A stretch of 32,500 bases of DNA from Leishmania martiniquensis (lineage: Eukaryota > Euglenozoa > Kinetoplastea > Trypanosomatida > Trypanosomatidae): NCBI RefSeq assembly GCF_017916325.1, contig NC_090167.1, forward strand, positions 1,077,501-1,110,000. The letters are read 5' to 3'. Shown in pieces: positions 18,141 through 29,600 of the stretch. The notes beneath the pieces were generated by a model. The model had not been told where the DNA came from. It was given only the letters and a program-made list of their open reading frames with translations, and did no database searches. A program made the translations under genes and the position numbers. Position 1 is the stretch's first letter. Each line of letters starts with the position of its first letter.

Positions 18141-19889
18141 CAGCAGCTGTGCACACGCGTCCAACCCAAGATGCCCCTTCAAATAAGTGCCCGTCGGGGG
18201 CAAGAGAAAGAAAGGGGGAAAGACGTGAGAGCGGAAAACGCAGAGGAAAGGGAAGGGGAAGCGTTTACCAGGCGCTGATATGCATCCACCGTTGCGTGGC
18301 AGGCAGGAGCGGAGGAGGCCCAGCAGCAAGCACGGCAAGAGAGGCGCACAGCGGAGGCCCTAACGAACACGCACACTCACCGTCGCACTTGGGGGCTCGT
18401 GTATGCCTGTACACTCGCGTGCACACGCACTCAAAGGAACGAAGAAAAATCGGCGACTTGCCTTCTCTTTTTCTGCAAACGATGCAGCCCTGCTGGGGCC
18501 CAATCGCAGTCGAATGCCCCTCCCTTTCTTCACAGAAAGAGCAACACGGTCGCTTGGCGAGTCGGGTCTTGGCTGATGGGGAGGACGAAAACAGCTGCAC
18601 GAGCCCTGGGTTGCAGAGGCGTAGGCACACGAATAGGGCTACACACGCACACGCGTGTATACATGTATATGTACAGGTTTACTGGCGCGTTTATGGGCGT
18701 GTGAAGGAGTGTTTGAGCGAAGGCGCAGTGTGCGGGAGGAGGAGGAGCAGAGAGAAGCCCAAAAAAAAAAGCGAGGAAACGTTTACGGGGGCGTGCGCCA
18801 ACGCAGCAGAAAAGAGCGTCAGGCGAGGTAAAGCGATGGGGCGGAACGAGAAAGGGGAAGTGCGCCGAGGGAGAAAGCAGACGGCCTCAGAGAGAGAGAG
18901 ACGGTGAAGGGGGGTAAGGGACGTGAGAGAGAGACCGGGCCGCACAGATACGCATGCAGAGACGCTGAAAGGAGGGGGAGGGGCGCGGTGTGTGTCGAGT
19001 CGTTTGAGGAGAAACCTCCCTTCTTTTTCGCGGCCCCTTCCTCTCTCCCCCAGAACCTCACCCCCGGCTTTTTTTTCGAAGCGTGGACTCGCAATGTCGG
19101 AGGCAGGCACGCATACACGTACGCCGCCTCCCGGGGAGGGAAGAAGAGAGGGCATCCACACTTCTTGTTGCCTTTTACTCCCCCCCATGCCAGGCACACA
19201 CACACACGCACCTACTCCCTCGGACGGTGTCGAGCCTCTCACTCCAGCTACCGCAAAGTTCAAAGTCGTGCCGCATCACGATCTCCTGCGCGTTTTTTGC
19301 TTCCTCCATCTGTCTCCCAGCGGCGCCTGCAGAGGTGCACGAGTTGAGGGTAAGCGGCCTGCAGTTTTTTTCCTGGTGTGTGTGTGGTATTTTTTTTAAA
19401 GAAGTAAGGGAGGCGTGCGATTCGCCTCTGCCGCTTCAACAACTGTCCTGTCGACACGTCCCGGCGCACCGGCGCATGTACACATACGGATAGACGCCAC
19501 GAGAAGCACCTCTGTTACCTTAATCCACCGACTCCATGAGAACAAGAAAAAGGGGGCTCCGTCGGCGGCGGTCATACAAAAATCGTCCCGTTTTTTTTTC
19601 TCCTCCGCTCCGCACACACGCATTCACACGCACGCACGCTCGAGACCTCCACACCACCTGCCCGGCGGGTCGCACTGGTAGTGGTGATTGGGGGGGGAAA
19701 GGACGATGCTGTAGCCGGACGCGAGGATGGGTGTAGTGGAGAAAAGACGGCCACTGTAGAGGAGCGCCGCCGTCCCCGCCTACCTCACCTTCCAAGGAGG
19801 GCCAACTTCACCAGCGCTTCCTTCGGTGGACGGCATCGGCTCCATCGCACCACTGCCGCTTGTTACCACTTCATCTCCTTCCTATAACT

Positions 19890-22800
19890 CTAGTACTGGC
19901 CTGTCATAGCAGCACCGCTAGCGGCCGCGGCCGGAGATGAAGACGACGAGGCTGCACTGCTGCCGGCGCCCGAGCCTCTCTCCACAGACGAGAGCAGAGT
20001 CGAAGGGCGAAACAGCGGGGCTCGGGCGTGAGTCTGTAAGCCATTCCCCGTAGTGCTATGGGGGTGCTGGTACGCCGCGCTCGCCTCGCCGAGAACCCCA
20101 GAGACGGGTACGGTGGCAGCACCGCTGGCGCTAACGGCTCCACGAAGTACAGCTGCCGCTGCGCCACTGTGGCTTCCGTGCTCTCCAGCAGATGCGGCGG
20201 CCCTCGCCAACTGCTCTGCTAATTCCCTCGAGCTCACCTGCAACAGCGGGGCTGCCAATGTCGTGGGTCGCCAGAGTGGCAGCACAGAGGCCCTATCCAC
20301 GAGCAGCTGAGGGTCAACATCGCATGCCGCTACCGGCTTCCGCGCCCCCCACGCCTTCGACGAGGCCGATTGGAGGCTGTGCAAATACGATAGCACCACC
20401 TGAAGCCGCTGCGCCTGTGTCGCATCAGCGGGAGTGGCTGAGCTACACGCCTGCAGCGCATCCTCGTAGCGCTGGAGAAGAATATGGAAGGAGATGAGAG
20501 CGGCCTCACGCTGGCGAACCCCCTCCGCACCCTGAAGCGTGCGCTCGATCGTCTCCGCCGCGGGACTCCCAACCTCCACCCATCCGCGCATCGCAGACAC
20601 GCTTCCCGCGTGCAGCGCCGCATAGGCCAACGGCTGTGCTGCCAGGTGCCTTAGCTCCGGGAAGCTACGCATCACTTCGTACAAGGCCTCAATCATCGGC
20701 GACGAGCCAGCGCGCACCGCCACGCAGAGAAGCCGCATTGCCACCGCGACCGGAACACCCTCACCGGCGCCTGTGTACGCCGCGATGCAGATCGGGATCA
20801 GCCGAAGCAAGACGTCAAGCGCGGCAGCATGGGCAAGGCCGTTCACGACAGGCGCCAGCAGTCGCAAGAATGGAGGCGCGCCGAGGTGCTGCACCGTGGG
20901 CCCCATCGCGTGGACGAACGACTTATTCCGCTCTGTCTCGGCCACCTCCGCGGGGTTGAGCCCGTGATCGACCGCGTAGCAGGTGAAGGCCCATGCGTTC
21001 AGCTCAGTCGGTATGTCGAACAAGAACAGAAAGGACTCGCGCCACTCGCGCTGCTGCTGCTGCTGTTGCTCCGCCGGCGAGGACTGCGCCTGTGCACCAC
21101 TCGCATCACTACGATGCTCCAGACCCACGTAACTATAGTAGAGGATGAAGAGCGCCATGTCAGGGGTGACAGCGTCCATCTTCGCGAGCGCCGATGTCAT
21201 GGTCAGCGACGCGTCGGCGGCTGAAAGGCCCAGCCTGTCGAGTATCACCTCGACACAAAGCGGCGTAGCCGCTTGCCACATCGCCAATTCTGCAACGGAG
21301 CTCTGATAGACACTTTCGCGGCGAAATGTGTCGTGCATAAGCGACTTCCACTGCGCCTGCGCTTCCCCACTTATCGCCGTCGCTTCGCTGAGACGCAATA
21401 CGTCTTTCACCGGCCCCGATACAGTGTGCATGATGCCAAGACGCGCGAATAAGGTGTACGCCGAGTGCTCTCGAAACAGCTGAGTGGCGCGTTGCAGAAG
21501 TCGGCACGGCAGGCTCTCGCTAGCTGCCAAGTCTCTCACACTCGCAGACTGCTGCTGCCGGGTGAGGAGAGCATAGAGAGCGTGCTGCGCCTGCATCAGT
21601 CGATGCAGTAGCAACTCGGCATCTTGCGCGCATGTGAGCTGCCGGGCGGCGGTTTGAAGCTCCTTCAGCAAAACTTCACAGCCACGGCAGTGACTGCTCA
21701 GATCGCCTTCGGCGCACTGCATAATGGTCAGCGCCAAGGACGGCGCGGCATCAGGCGCGCCGGCAGAGGCGGCGGGAGCAGCAGCTGCACTTCTGAGAAG
21801 GGTTGCCACGTACAGGGGCCCGGCGCCTGGTGTACTTTGAGAGAGAAGATGAAACTGCCCTCGCTCAAAGCGTACCCCGTAGAGTTTCTCTCCGTAGCAG
21901 ACTTCGTGCCGCTGAAACTGCAGCTGCGCCGCCGGAGGCGCGCCGTGCAGACGCACCGTACCATAATGCAAGCGCTGCTGCCCCGAGCCGGGAGTATCCG
22001 TTGTCGTGAAGGCAAAGTGAAGCACCGTCGCGCGCGGCTCAGCGTGAATCTGCACCTGCTCCATGACCAGGTTGCCGTCATGGCTGCTTTGTGCACAAGA
22101 GACTCCTAGCTGCGCCTCCAGAACCTGCGCCACGGTCATCAAGTTCTGAGCCTGACCTCCCCCGCCGGCGCGTGCCGATGCCCATGACGACTGCTGCAGC
22201 TCTTCGTCGTTCTCAGTGTTGGTACCAGTGCCGCTTTCCTCGCAGCACCGCACCGCCACGACGGAGCTGTCCGAGTACACCGCCCATAGAGTTGTTGCAC
22301 CACTCCATGCCACACGCAGCGGGATCGCAGACGGCGATCCGCGAGAAGGGAGCTGCACAGTCTGTAGCACATGAATGCTGCTGAGCTCATTCGCCGCGAG
22401 GAAAGCCTGTCGAGCCGCCGCCGCCGGCTCTGCGCACTCTTGCGCGGTATATGCTGCAGGCACCTGCGGCACTGGTCGCACACCGCACAGCGCGGCTACG
22501 CCGTTGCTAAGTACGACGGTCACCTCGGCACGACCAACACGGCCTGGGCCCATGCAGCAGACAGGACCTTCCTCGAAGCGGAGCGTCTGCAACTTGCCCA
22601 GCTGCGGGGTGCAGGCGCACAAAGTCCGCGGGTCCTTCAGGAAAGCGGCCATGTCCAGCGTCACCACACCTGTGACGGAGTCGCCAGATTCGACGCGGAA
22701 ACACTGGATGGGGCAGTATTGCAGCTGCATAGGGGTCGAGGATGCACCTGAGACTCCGTCATCAATACACACCTCAGCCAGCCGCTGGCAGCCAGAGAAG

Positions 22801-23246
22801 AAGACGACTTTCGACCGTCCCTCTACACGCACAGGGTAGTCAGCACTCGGGCATGCCCTCGAGGTCTGAAGCAGCGTCACGCGGCAAGCTACAACGGCGG
22901 CGGCGTTGACGGCTGCTTCCTCGATGCACTCTTCCTGTGCCATCACGGCTGCGTCGGCCAGCTGCGCACCCGCGTAGGCGTGTACCAGCACACGCGACGG
23001 CAGGTAAGTTTGCTCGCTCACATCCGTCGCGGCAGGGTCGACGACGAGGTGGTTCATGCCGTTCAAGAATGACACCACCGCGCCGTTGTTGCCCCCGCAA
23101 AAGCGAGCCGCATCGACGGGCTGAACGGTGAGCCGACGCTTACGGTACATGAGAGTCAGCGACGCGCCCTGCTCACTTGTGCCGGTGCTTCTCGGGAGAT
23201 TCTGTAACCTTTTGTGTGCGCACGTGGGTGCGTTCAACGCCTCCAT
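19890..23246 (-). CDS. Probable beta-propeller/alpha-solenoid protein (nucleoporin- or coat-like architecture)
   Basis: 1118 codons from the ATG at 23246; the frame continues upstream only to non-ATG codons. The first ~490 residues are beta-strand-rich with repeated hydrophobic strand/turn patterns (VAWSGATTLWAVYSDSSVVAV, RLHYGTVRL), as in a propeller. From about 500 to 1000 the sequence is helical with paired amphipathic helices (ELLLHRLMQAQHALYALL, AEVAETERNKS...), as in an alpha-solenoid. The last 100 residues are Ser/Ala/Gly-rich. A poly-Gln run (Q7) sits in a loop near residue 745. There is no transmembrane segment. This order is typical of nuclear-pore scaffold proteins such as the Nup133/Nup155 type, and of vesicle or IFT coats; the choice is inference, with no diagnostic motif. 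Met33 (ATG at 23150) is a possible alternative start, just after an upstream ORF ends. Confidence 0.72.
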   Translation of the reverse strand: MEALNAPTCAHKRLQNLPRSTGTSEQGASLTLMYRKRRLTVQPVDAARFCGGNNGAVVSFLNGMNHLVVDPAATDVSEQTYLPSRVLVHAYAGAQLADAAVMAQEECIEEAAVNAAAVVACRVTLLQTSRACPSADYPVRVEGRSKVVFFSGCQRLAEVCIDDGVSGASSTPMQLQYCPIQCFRVESGDSVTGVVTLDMAAFLKDPRTLCACTPQLGKLQTLRFEEGPVCCMGPGRVGRAEVTVVLSNGVAALCGVRPVPQVPAAYTAQECAEPAAAARQAFLAANELSSIHVLQTVQLPSRGSPSAIPLRVAWSGATTLWAVYSDSSVVAVRCCEESGTGTNTENDEELQQSSWASARAGGGGQAQNLMTVAQVLEAQLGVSCAQSSHDGNLVMEQVQIHAEPRATVLHFAFTTTDTPGSGQQRLHYGTVRLHGAPPAAQLQFQRHEVCYGEKLYGVRFERGQFHLLSQSTPGAGPLYVATLLRSAAAAPAASAGAPDAAPSLALTIMQCAEGDLSSHCRGCEVLLKELQTAARQLTCAQDAELLLHRLMQAQHALYALLTRQQQSASVRDLAASESLPCRLLQRATQLFREHSAYTLFARLGIMHTVSGPVKDVLRLSEATAISGEAQAQWKSLMHDTFRRESVYQSSVAELAMWQAATPLCVEVILDRLGLSAADASLTMTSALAKMDAVTPDMALFILYYSYVGLEHRSDASGAQAQSSPAEQQQQQQREWRESFLFLFDIPTELNAWAFTCYAVDHGLNPAEVAETERNKSFVHAMGPTVQHLGAPPFLRLLAPVVNGLAHAAALDVLLRLIPICIAAYTGAGEGVPVAVAMRLLCVAVRAGSSPMIEALYEVMRSFPELRHLAAQPLAYAALHAGSVSAMRGWVEVGSPAAETIERTLQGAEGVRQREAALISFHILLQRYEDALQACSSATPADATQAQRLQVVLSYLHSLQSASSKAWGARKPVAACDVDPQLLVDRASVLPLWRPTTLAAPLLQVSSRELAEQLARAAASAGEHGSHSGAAAAVLRGAVSASGAATVPVSGVLGEASAAYQHPHSTTGNGLQTHARAPLFRPSTLLSSVERGSGAGSSAASSSSSPAAAASGAAMTGQY

Positions 23247-23289
23247 CCTCTTTCCTTTTTTTCTGGAAGTACGCACCCTCAGTGCGCAT
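23173..23289 (-). other. Upstream ORF (38 codons) overlapping the start of the beta-propeller gene
   Basis: An ATG at 23289 opens a 38-codon frame (MRTEGAYFQKKRKEDGG...) ending with TGA at 23175-23173, in a different frame from the main gene, whose ATG at 23246 lies inside it. The ATG is 2 nt downstream of a strong predicted splice acceptor. Its context is weak (pyrimidine at -3, C at +4), whereas the main ATG has A at -3 and G at +4, so leaky scanning is plausible. Confidence 0.5.
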
Positions 23290-23836
23290 GACTATGTGTG
23301 TAAAGAGAGTGGGAAGGGAGGGGGAGAGAGGGGCGAAAGAGAGGAGACGTTGACAGCAGCACAAAGGTGTGTGTGTGTGTATGTGCAAGTGCCGCGAGAG
23401 CGTTGCTCATTTTATACGACACCGACCATGGCGCTCACGCAGCGGCTGAGGGAGGATGCGGGCAAAGAGAGGTGTGGATGCCTCGCCCCACACTACCTCG
23501 CGCCTTCAAGGATGGTGAAGACCACCGCACGGGTAAGGATGTTCTCTGGTGTGGAGCGCGCATTCGTGTCACGTAGGCCTGTAGTCCAGCCGGGTGACGA
23601 CCGGCATTGATTGTTTTTTCTTCGCACCTCGTTTGGTAAATGGAAGAGGTCAGCGAGGGAAGAGGGAAATGGGCGTTCGACGCGTTGGAAGAAGGAAGTC
23701 CTTCATTAAGCAACGAAGAACGCGAAGGAGCAGACTCGCCCAAACACACACACACGCACACGCCAGAACTGTCCCTCACGCTTTCCTTCTTCGTAGCCCC
23801 CTCCCAAGAGCAACTCCTGTCCCCCGCCTCACTCCT
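23247..23836. other. Short spacer between the beta-propeller and exonuclease genes
   Basis: 590 bp holding the acceptor signals and upstream ORF of the beta-propeller gene, a (GT)7 run at 23367-23380 and the probable 3' UTR of the exonuclease gene. No other gene seen. Confidence 0.6.
23292..23349 (-). promoter_or_regulatory. Predicted trans-splice tract and acceptor for the beta-propeller gene
   Basis: The coding strand has an almost pure pyrimidine tract of about 40 nt (TCTCCTCTCTTTCGCCCCTC...) followed by ACACATAG, with AG at 23293-23292. This is one of the clearest acceptor signals in the window. Confidence 0.6.
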
Positions 23837-25051
23837 CTATCCGCCGCCACTGAAGCGCTCCGTCCAGAGACGACACATTCGTAGAAACAGTAGTGCCGTC
23901 AAGGTTGCGTCTGTGAGGGCGCCGTGGCGGTTGACAGCACGATCTGCGGCCCCATCGACGCTCAAAAACTTGCATAGAGCGTCGAGACTGCTTGCCAGAT
24001 GCGGGTACGCAACATGCGCCCACTGCCGAGTGCACGTCAGAGGGTATAGAGGGTGCCAGAGTACTCGGTAGCCGCACCGCCTCAGATGCTGCTCAAGGAA
24101 ACGCGCGTCGAAGAGCGCATTGTGCGCCACCAGCGGGGGGAAGTGAAGGTCACGCTGCATCGCGGGCTGCGCAGTCTCCGGGGGCGTGGGAGTGGGCCCG
24201 AGGGTGTCGGTTACGATGAGGGCCAAGTAGGCCGCCAACTCACTTGCCACCACCGGCCACGGTGCACAGTCGCGCACCGTCTCCCACGTGATGCCATGAA
24301 CAGCCGTGGCAGCTGCAGAGATGCGGCGGTGGCTGGAGGGCCGCACATAACGGTGGAACACCCGCTCACCGCGCGTCCATAGCCCCTCGAGCATGCTGCT
24401 GTCGCTGTGCTCATCCAACGACGGCGCGCAAGGAGCGGCGTACTTCGAGCCTGCTGAGGTCGTTCGTGAAAGCGGCGTCCATCGCAGCTCCACGCAGCCC
24501 ACCTCGAGGATCTCATCTGCCGTGGCTGAGAAGCCCGTAGTTTCGAGGTCGATGACGACGCAGCTGAACGGCGCAGAGTAGCGGTCGGCCACAGGTGCGG
24601 AGCCGAAGACAGGAGTCGAGGAGCACGAAATCAGAGATGACGCCGGCGCCTCGCTAACTTCCTGCGGCGAGGCGCAAAGCCCAATGGTGTCGGCAAGGAG
24701 GGGAAGCACGTCGGGCGTGACAGGTGCAAAGGGGTTTCCACGCGCATCCCTCTTACAGCTCACACTACAAGGCGCAGGCACCGCGAGAGGCGGAGAGGGA
24801 GCGTGGAGGTGCGTGAAGTCAGAGGCGGGTGGCACAGCGCCCATAGTCCCGTAAGGTACCCGCTGCCCCTGATCGCCCGTCCACGCCTTGACAAGCGCTG
24901 CGGCGCTGCGTAGGGTCGATGAAGATGCCACCGTAGCCTTAGAGCGCCTCTTTCCCGCGTGCGCATTCTCCTTAGCTACAGCACCCTGGCGAGACCGCTG
25001 CTGCGGGTGACGCCACCGGAGGCGCTGTATGCGGGCGTAAAGCTCATCCAT
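23837..25051 (-). CDS. DnaQ-like DEDDh 3'-5' exonuclease
   Basis: 404 codons, ATG at 25051. Residues 1-160 are a poorly conserved, basic and Ser/Pro-rich extension. Residues about 163-395 form an exonuclease domain of the DNA polymerase III epsilon (DnaQ) type. Exo I is VVIDLETTGF with D168 and E170, Exo II is AHNALFDARFL with N311 and D315, and Exo III is HGALTDA with H376 and D381. All five DEDDh residues are present, so it should be an active two-metal-ion 3'-5' nuclease. A 75-residue insertion of low complexity sits between Exo I and Exo II (about 193-228 and 281-300). Family members proofread or trim DNA, or degrade RNA (RNase T-like). Substrate and location are not shown by the sequence. 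No clear mitochondrial presequence is seen, although the N-terminus has several Arg residues. Confidence 0.88.
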   Translation of the reverse strand: MDELYARIQRLRWRHPQQRSRQGAVAKENAHAGKRRSKATVASSSTLRSAAALVKAWTGDQGQRVPYGTMGAVPPASDFTHLHAPSPPLAVPAPCSVSCKRDARGNPFAPVTPDVLPLLADTIGLCASPQEVSEAPASSLISCSSTPVFGSAPVADRYSAPFSCVVIDLETTGFSATADEILEVGCVELRWTPLSRTTSAGSKYAAPCAPSLDEHSDSSMLEGLWTRGERVFHRYVRPSSHRRISAAATAVHGITWETVRDCAPWPVVASELAAYLALIVTDTLGPTPTPPETAQPAMQRDLHFPPLVAHNALFDARFLEQHLRRCGYRVLWHPLYPLTCTRQWAHVAYPHLASSLDALCKFLSVDGAADRAVNRHGALTDATLTALLFLRMCRLWTERFSGGG

Positions 25052-26649
25052 GCGGATGTTGTGAGGGACCGGTGCTCCGAGCTGCCGGCGGCTTGGCAGC
25101 GGCGAGGGCTTTGCCCTTCTCCTTTGCCGGGGGGCACGCTCGTACGTGGTGCGCGGGGAGGAGCACGCACGCCGAGGATGAAGAGGGTGACCCGGTGTCG
25201 GTGTAAAGGGAAGACGGAAGCAGAGGCGATGAGCCCGTACTGTTGTGCGCGCGCCCGTGTGAGGTGGAGGCCAGAATCCACACTGCGCGCGTGTGAGAAG
25301 AGCGAAGCGTGTAGAAAGAGGTTACGCGCGATGCCTATGAGTGAAAGAACATCTGCGGCCTCCTTGAGCCCGACGCACACACGCACACACAGAAAGCGGG
25401 TGGAGTCAAGCAAGTGACCAATGTAGCGAGTCATGTGTGCCCATGCTCAGCATTCGCATCAACCCCTTCGCCCAGCCTCTGTGTGTCTTGCCGGTGCATG
25501 CGTGTGCAGGGGAGAGCCATACGCACGTTTTCAGGAGTGGAGCGGCGCGAAAACGGGTGCATAGCTGCTCAACGTCAAAGCGGCAGACGGCGCCGCCCGC
25601 GCTCATGCTGATGGTGAGAAGAGGCATGAAGAAGGCGTGATACACGAAGACTTCGCAGCAGGCAGACATCCCCACATGGTCCGGCAGCCACCCAAGTCAC
25701 GCTCTGCATGATATGCATGCACCTATAGGTATAGGTATAGGCATAGACTTCATTTCGTCATTTGGTTTACTTGCGCCATCCCAACATGTGCGCGACGCCA
25801 GAAAAGAGTCGCAGCCAATGATGCGGCATCCCTCAGCACACCTCCCATCGGAGCAAACGACGCCAACACACCCGCACAGGGAGGAATGACCTGAAAGCGT
25901 ACAAGCCCAGCGCACCGCGTCGCAGCGTACTTCCCCTCCGTCCATACTAAAACGAGCCACATCGATTGCCGCGTGTGTCTCAGCGTGCCAATGCATGCGA
26001 GTGCACCCAAGCACACACACACACAGTGGCAGCCACTGCAGGCTCTTGTAAGGTTGGCGCGAGGGCGGAGGGAGGGGGTGAGGCGGAGCAGGAAAAAAAG
26101 AGTGTGAGAGTGTAGAATGCGAAAAAAAAACACCCGGGTTGTGCGCCAAAAAAAAATGGTGACAGAGAGAGAGACGGGCATGGCGCAAGCGGACTGTCGC
26201 CGTCACGATAGAGAGGGAGACGGAGATCTATTTCAAGGCACCATATCACACCAGCACACGCAACTACTCTGCACGTCACACGGAGCAAGAACAACAGCAA
26301 ATCAACTACGACGCCTCTCACTCTCCCGCACCTGCACACACATACACGCTCTTATCAGGGGCTCCTTCCAACACGGAACAACGGCAAACACTCACGATAA
26401 ACTGAGCATAAAGTTAAGGGGAGTCTCTTGACCGCGCCGTTGCAGTTCGTTGACAAGGGGCTTCGAAGGCGCATACACCTACACACGCATAGAATTTCTT
26501 TGACGCGCATCATCTCCGCTTTTCCCCCGCTGACACTATCAACACCCCAACACGGACATGGACGTGTGGGTGAGGGGACACATGGGTGCGTGTGCGGCTC
26601 TGCCTCCCCCCTTCCTCTCACTCGAAAAAGGAAGAAAAGACTTGCGCAC
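25052..26649. other. Intergenic spacer between the exonuclease and multi-spanning membrane-protein genes
   Basis: 1.6 kb with no supportable gene. It contains pyrimidine tracts (coding strand) upstream of the exonuclease ATG, a 6-bp tandem repeat at 25723-25746, a (CA)7 run at 26012-26025, and two A9 runs near 26123 and 26147. Frames here show Cys/Val/Arg or His/Thr simple-sequence bias. Confidence 0.55.
25723..25746. repeat. 6-bp tandem repeat (TATAGG-type, about 3.7 units)
   Basis: CTATAGGTATAGGTATAGGC is read directly, with one diverged final unit. Confidence 0.9.
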
Positions 26650-29600
26650 TCAGTAGGCACCGCTACGGCGGCGCCGTGTGGAGGCGGTGGGTTGAAGTTG
26701 AGTTTCGAAGATGCGCGCGCACTGGCCGAAGATGCCGACAATCGCCATCCATTGCACCGCCTTGTCCGCAACAAGGAGCAGGCACGCCAGGTTCAGCAAT
26801 ATCGAGCCAATGACAACAAAACCAGGAGAGCTGCCCATCTTACGGCCCTTCCACAACAACACCAGCAGTGAGATCTGCGCTGGTAGCGTGACGGAAGCCT
26901 GTAGTATTGCCCGCATCTCCCGCTTCAGCTGCGATCGAAGGCCCTGTGGGGACTCCGTGCTCCAAGCGTTCCACAACGTGCACAGCCACAGTAGTGCCAA
27001 AGCGCATGCCGTGGGCGCGAAGTAGCGGAAGCTGTGCTCCTTGAGCCCAAAGAAAATGATCTCGTCATTAACAAAGAGCAACAGCAGCAGCGACGCCGAA
27101 ACATAAAAGGCTGGCTCACTGTCGTTGCCGAAAAAGTTGATTGCGCTAAGGAGCGCCACGGTCAGCTCCGTCGAGAAGTTGGCGATGGCGCCAAGCGACA
27201 GGCTCGCTTCACGGCTGATCTCCCGGCATTTGGGAAGTAGCGGCCGCCCACTCAGGCGGCAGTTGATCATCACTGACAGCCCAAGTTGCATGACGGCGAT
27301 GACCACCAGAAGTCGAAGGTTGCCCTGCTCGGACATGTCCCACAGTATTTTCAGGCGATCGGGTGAGTGGCGTAGCTTCTCTTGCTGTGCCTCGAAGGAC
27401 CGGTTGAGCTGCAGAACAGAGAGCGGGACCATGAGAACCGAGAGGACGTACACCCCAATGAGCACGGTGCCGTTCACCTCCCGGTAGTGTGCCGAATCGA
27501 GCATGAGGAGCACGAGAAAGACAAAGCCCAGCATCATTACGTAGAAGTTGAAGGTGGGCACGGCCTGCACGAGCCCGGTGATGCTGAGCGCCAAAGATGC
27601 AGCTGTCACGAGCCAGTACATAAAGCGGCCGGCAAACGGGATGCGCTGCAATATCGAGACCCGAGAGCCAAGCAGCATGATGAGGCCGATGGCCGCGGCA
27701 CACCGGCCGCTGTCGGCGTATTCGAAATCGTAGTCGAAGTTGGACACCTCCCCCTCCATCACACGGGTGGGTTGCACGGCCAGCAAGACCGCCCCCAGCA
27801 GCGCCGCGCCGCGGGAAAGGGCACGAAGCGGAGAGACTGCCGGGTAGCGGCTCTTCAATCGCCACCACACGGGCATCGTCATAAGTGCGTAGGTCGCACA
27901 GAACGTACCGGGGGCTATGTGAAGCAGCTCCGCCTCCGATACGTAACTCTGTGTGGCGAACTCGTACGCGGCACGCTGCACGTTTCGAATCGTCAGCAGA
28001 GACAGCAGCAACGTCAGAGCGGCATATGTGTAGATCATCCTCTTCGCCGCCTCGATCTTGATGCGGCGCCGGTGCTCAATCTCAAATGTGGCGACGAGGT
28101 AACCAGCGAAGAGGGCCACCCACCACCCACCCGTCATCTCGGCCATGAGGAGCCACGCGCGGACCGCCTCCATGCGGTCATGCACAGCGAGCTCCGCAGC
28201 GTAGTAGGAACTCGTCACCTCAACCACGAACGTCAAGAGCTTGGCCGCGTAGCAAGAGGAGATGAACGCCGCTGAGTAGATGGGCAGAGCCCCGTTCGCG
28301 TACATACGGCACATCACGGCAACGCCCACCACACTCGTGAGCACGACGAGCACCGCCGGGTAGGCACCCTCTTCCCTCTGCGAGTAGAGCACGTGCTCCA
28401 CAAATGTCACCTGTAGCGCGAGCAAGAAGAGAGCGATCGTCACGGGCGTCTTGTTGGGCGAGAAAGAAAGGGTGAAGCTCATGCAGCCGAGCACGTAGCA
28501 CCACAGCACACTCACCCCCAGCACCGGCGTCGGCACCAGCGTTGTCTCACCGAAAACGCGTAGATCCATTACGATGAACGAGTACGTGCGGTACATCCAC
28601 CACAGCAGCATCAAGCTGGTGAAGACAGTGAATGTGAACATGGGGCCACCGTTCGTGCGGTCCATGAGGAACAGGTTAAAGGAGATGATGGAGAGCGCGC
28701 TAGGAAAGTAGAGCACGCCCGGCGCACTCGTCAAGATGCACAGAATGACGGACACCACGCAGCTCCCGAGCAGCACCAGCATGCGACGTCGCATGTGCCT
28801 TCCCTTCGTCACGTCCTCGCCACTGCTGTCAACGTCAAGGAGACGCTTGGTCTCGATGCCGACGTATACGGTAATGTAGAAGGCGACCAGCAGCAGTATG
28901 GCATTGAACGGGAAAGCAACACCAGAGAACAGGTACGAGTAACGCGAGCTAAGGAGACGGTAGGTACCCCAGTGCACCCCGACCATGGAGACGGAGGCCA
29001 GCACGGGAATACGAAAGGTTGCGACGAGGTCCAGAAGCCCGAGCGGGTCGTATTCGAGCTGCTGCGCCAGCGAGTACGTCTCGCTCGGCGGTGAAGCCAA
29101 GAACCAGAGGCTGTGCGGTGGCGAAACGCAGAAGTAGGCGATGCCACCGCAGACGAGGCCCAGCGAATTGAGGGCGTTTGCAAGCACGTGGTCCTGCCAG
29201 TTGCTCTGGAACGCGTTGTACTCAGCGACGGGGAGGAGCAAGACAAGGCAGCTGAAAATGAACGCCTCCACGCGCTCGTTCACTTGCAATGGCGCCCCGT
29301 AGATCGATGCGGACGAGTCGACAGATGTCGCATCATCATCGCCGTCGGCGCCGTTGCTGCCAGCGTGGGCGCCTTTCGCCTGCGCACTGCTGTCACGGGC
29401 GACACTCCGTCTCGCGTGGATACCCTCATCCCCTACCGTGTCCGACTGCCGGAGCGGCTGCTGCTGCTGCTGCTCTTGCCGTGACGGCGCCGTGGCGGCA
29501 CTAACAGCATTCTTGGACGACACCAGCACAAGGAAGCTGCTCTTCAGAGGGCAGTAGAAGAAGCGGTGCAACGTGCACAGCACCACCAAGAAGACAAAGG

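Larger units (their letters stand above)
17736..19889. other. Longest intergenic spacer (2.15 kb)
   Basis: No gene can be supported. The frames on both strands are biased by simple sequence (Arg/Lys/Glu on one strand, Ser/Pro/Leu/Phe on the other). It contains the AT palindrome at 18114-18140, A-runs near 18760, T-runs near 19067, 19389 and 19589, and many short CA/GT stretches. It would hold a long 3' UTR for the beta-propeller gene. A degenerate SIDER-type retroposon could hide here, but I cannot recognise one by eye. Confidence 0.5.

Noticed and set aside
18110..19263. Open frames of 265 (plus) and 190 (minus) codons in the longest spacer
   Set aside because: Products are simple-sequence (Arg/Glu/Lys or Ser/Pro/Leu/Phe) and include microsatellite and T-run translations.
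25697..26206. A 169-codon minus-strand open frame in the spacer before the exonuclease gene
   Set aside because: Ser/His/Phe/Pro-biased product from pyrimidine-rich spacer sequence, with another overlapping frame equally open and no motif in either.
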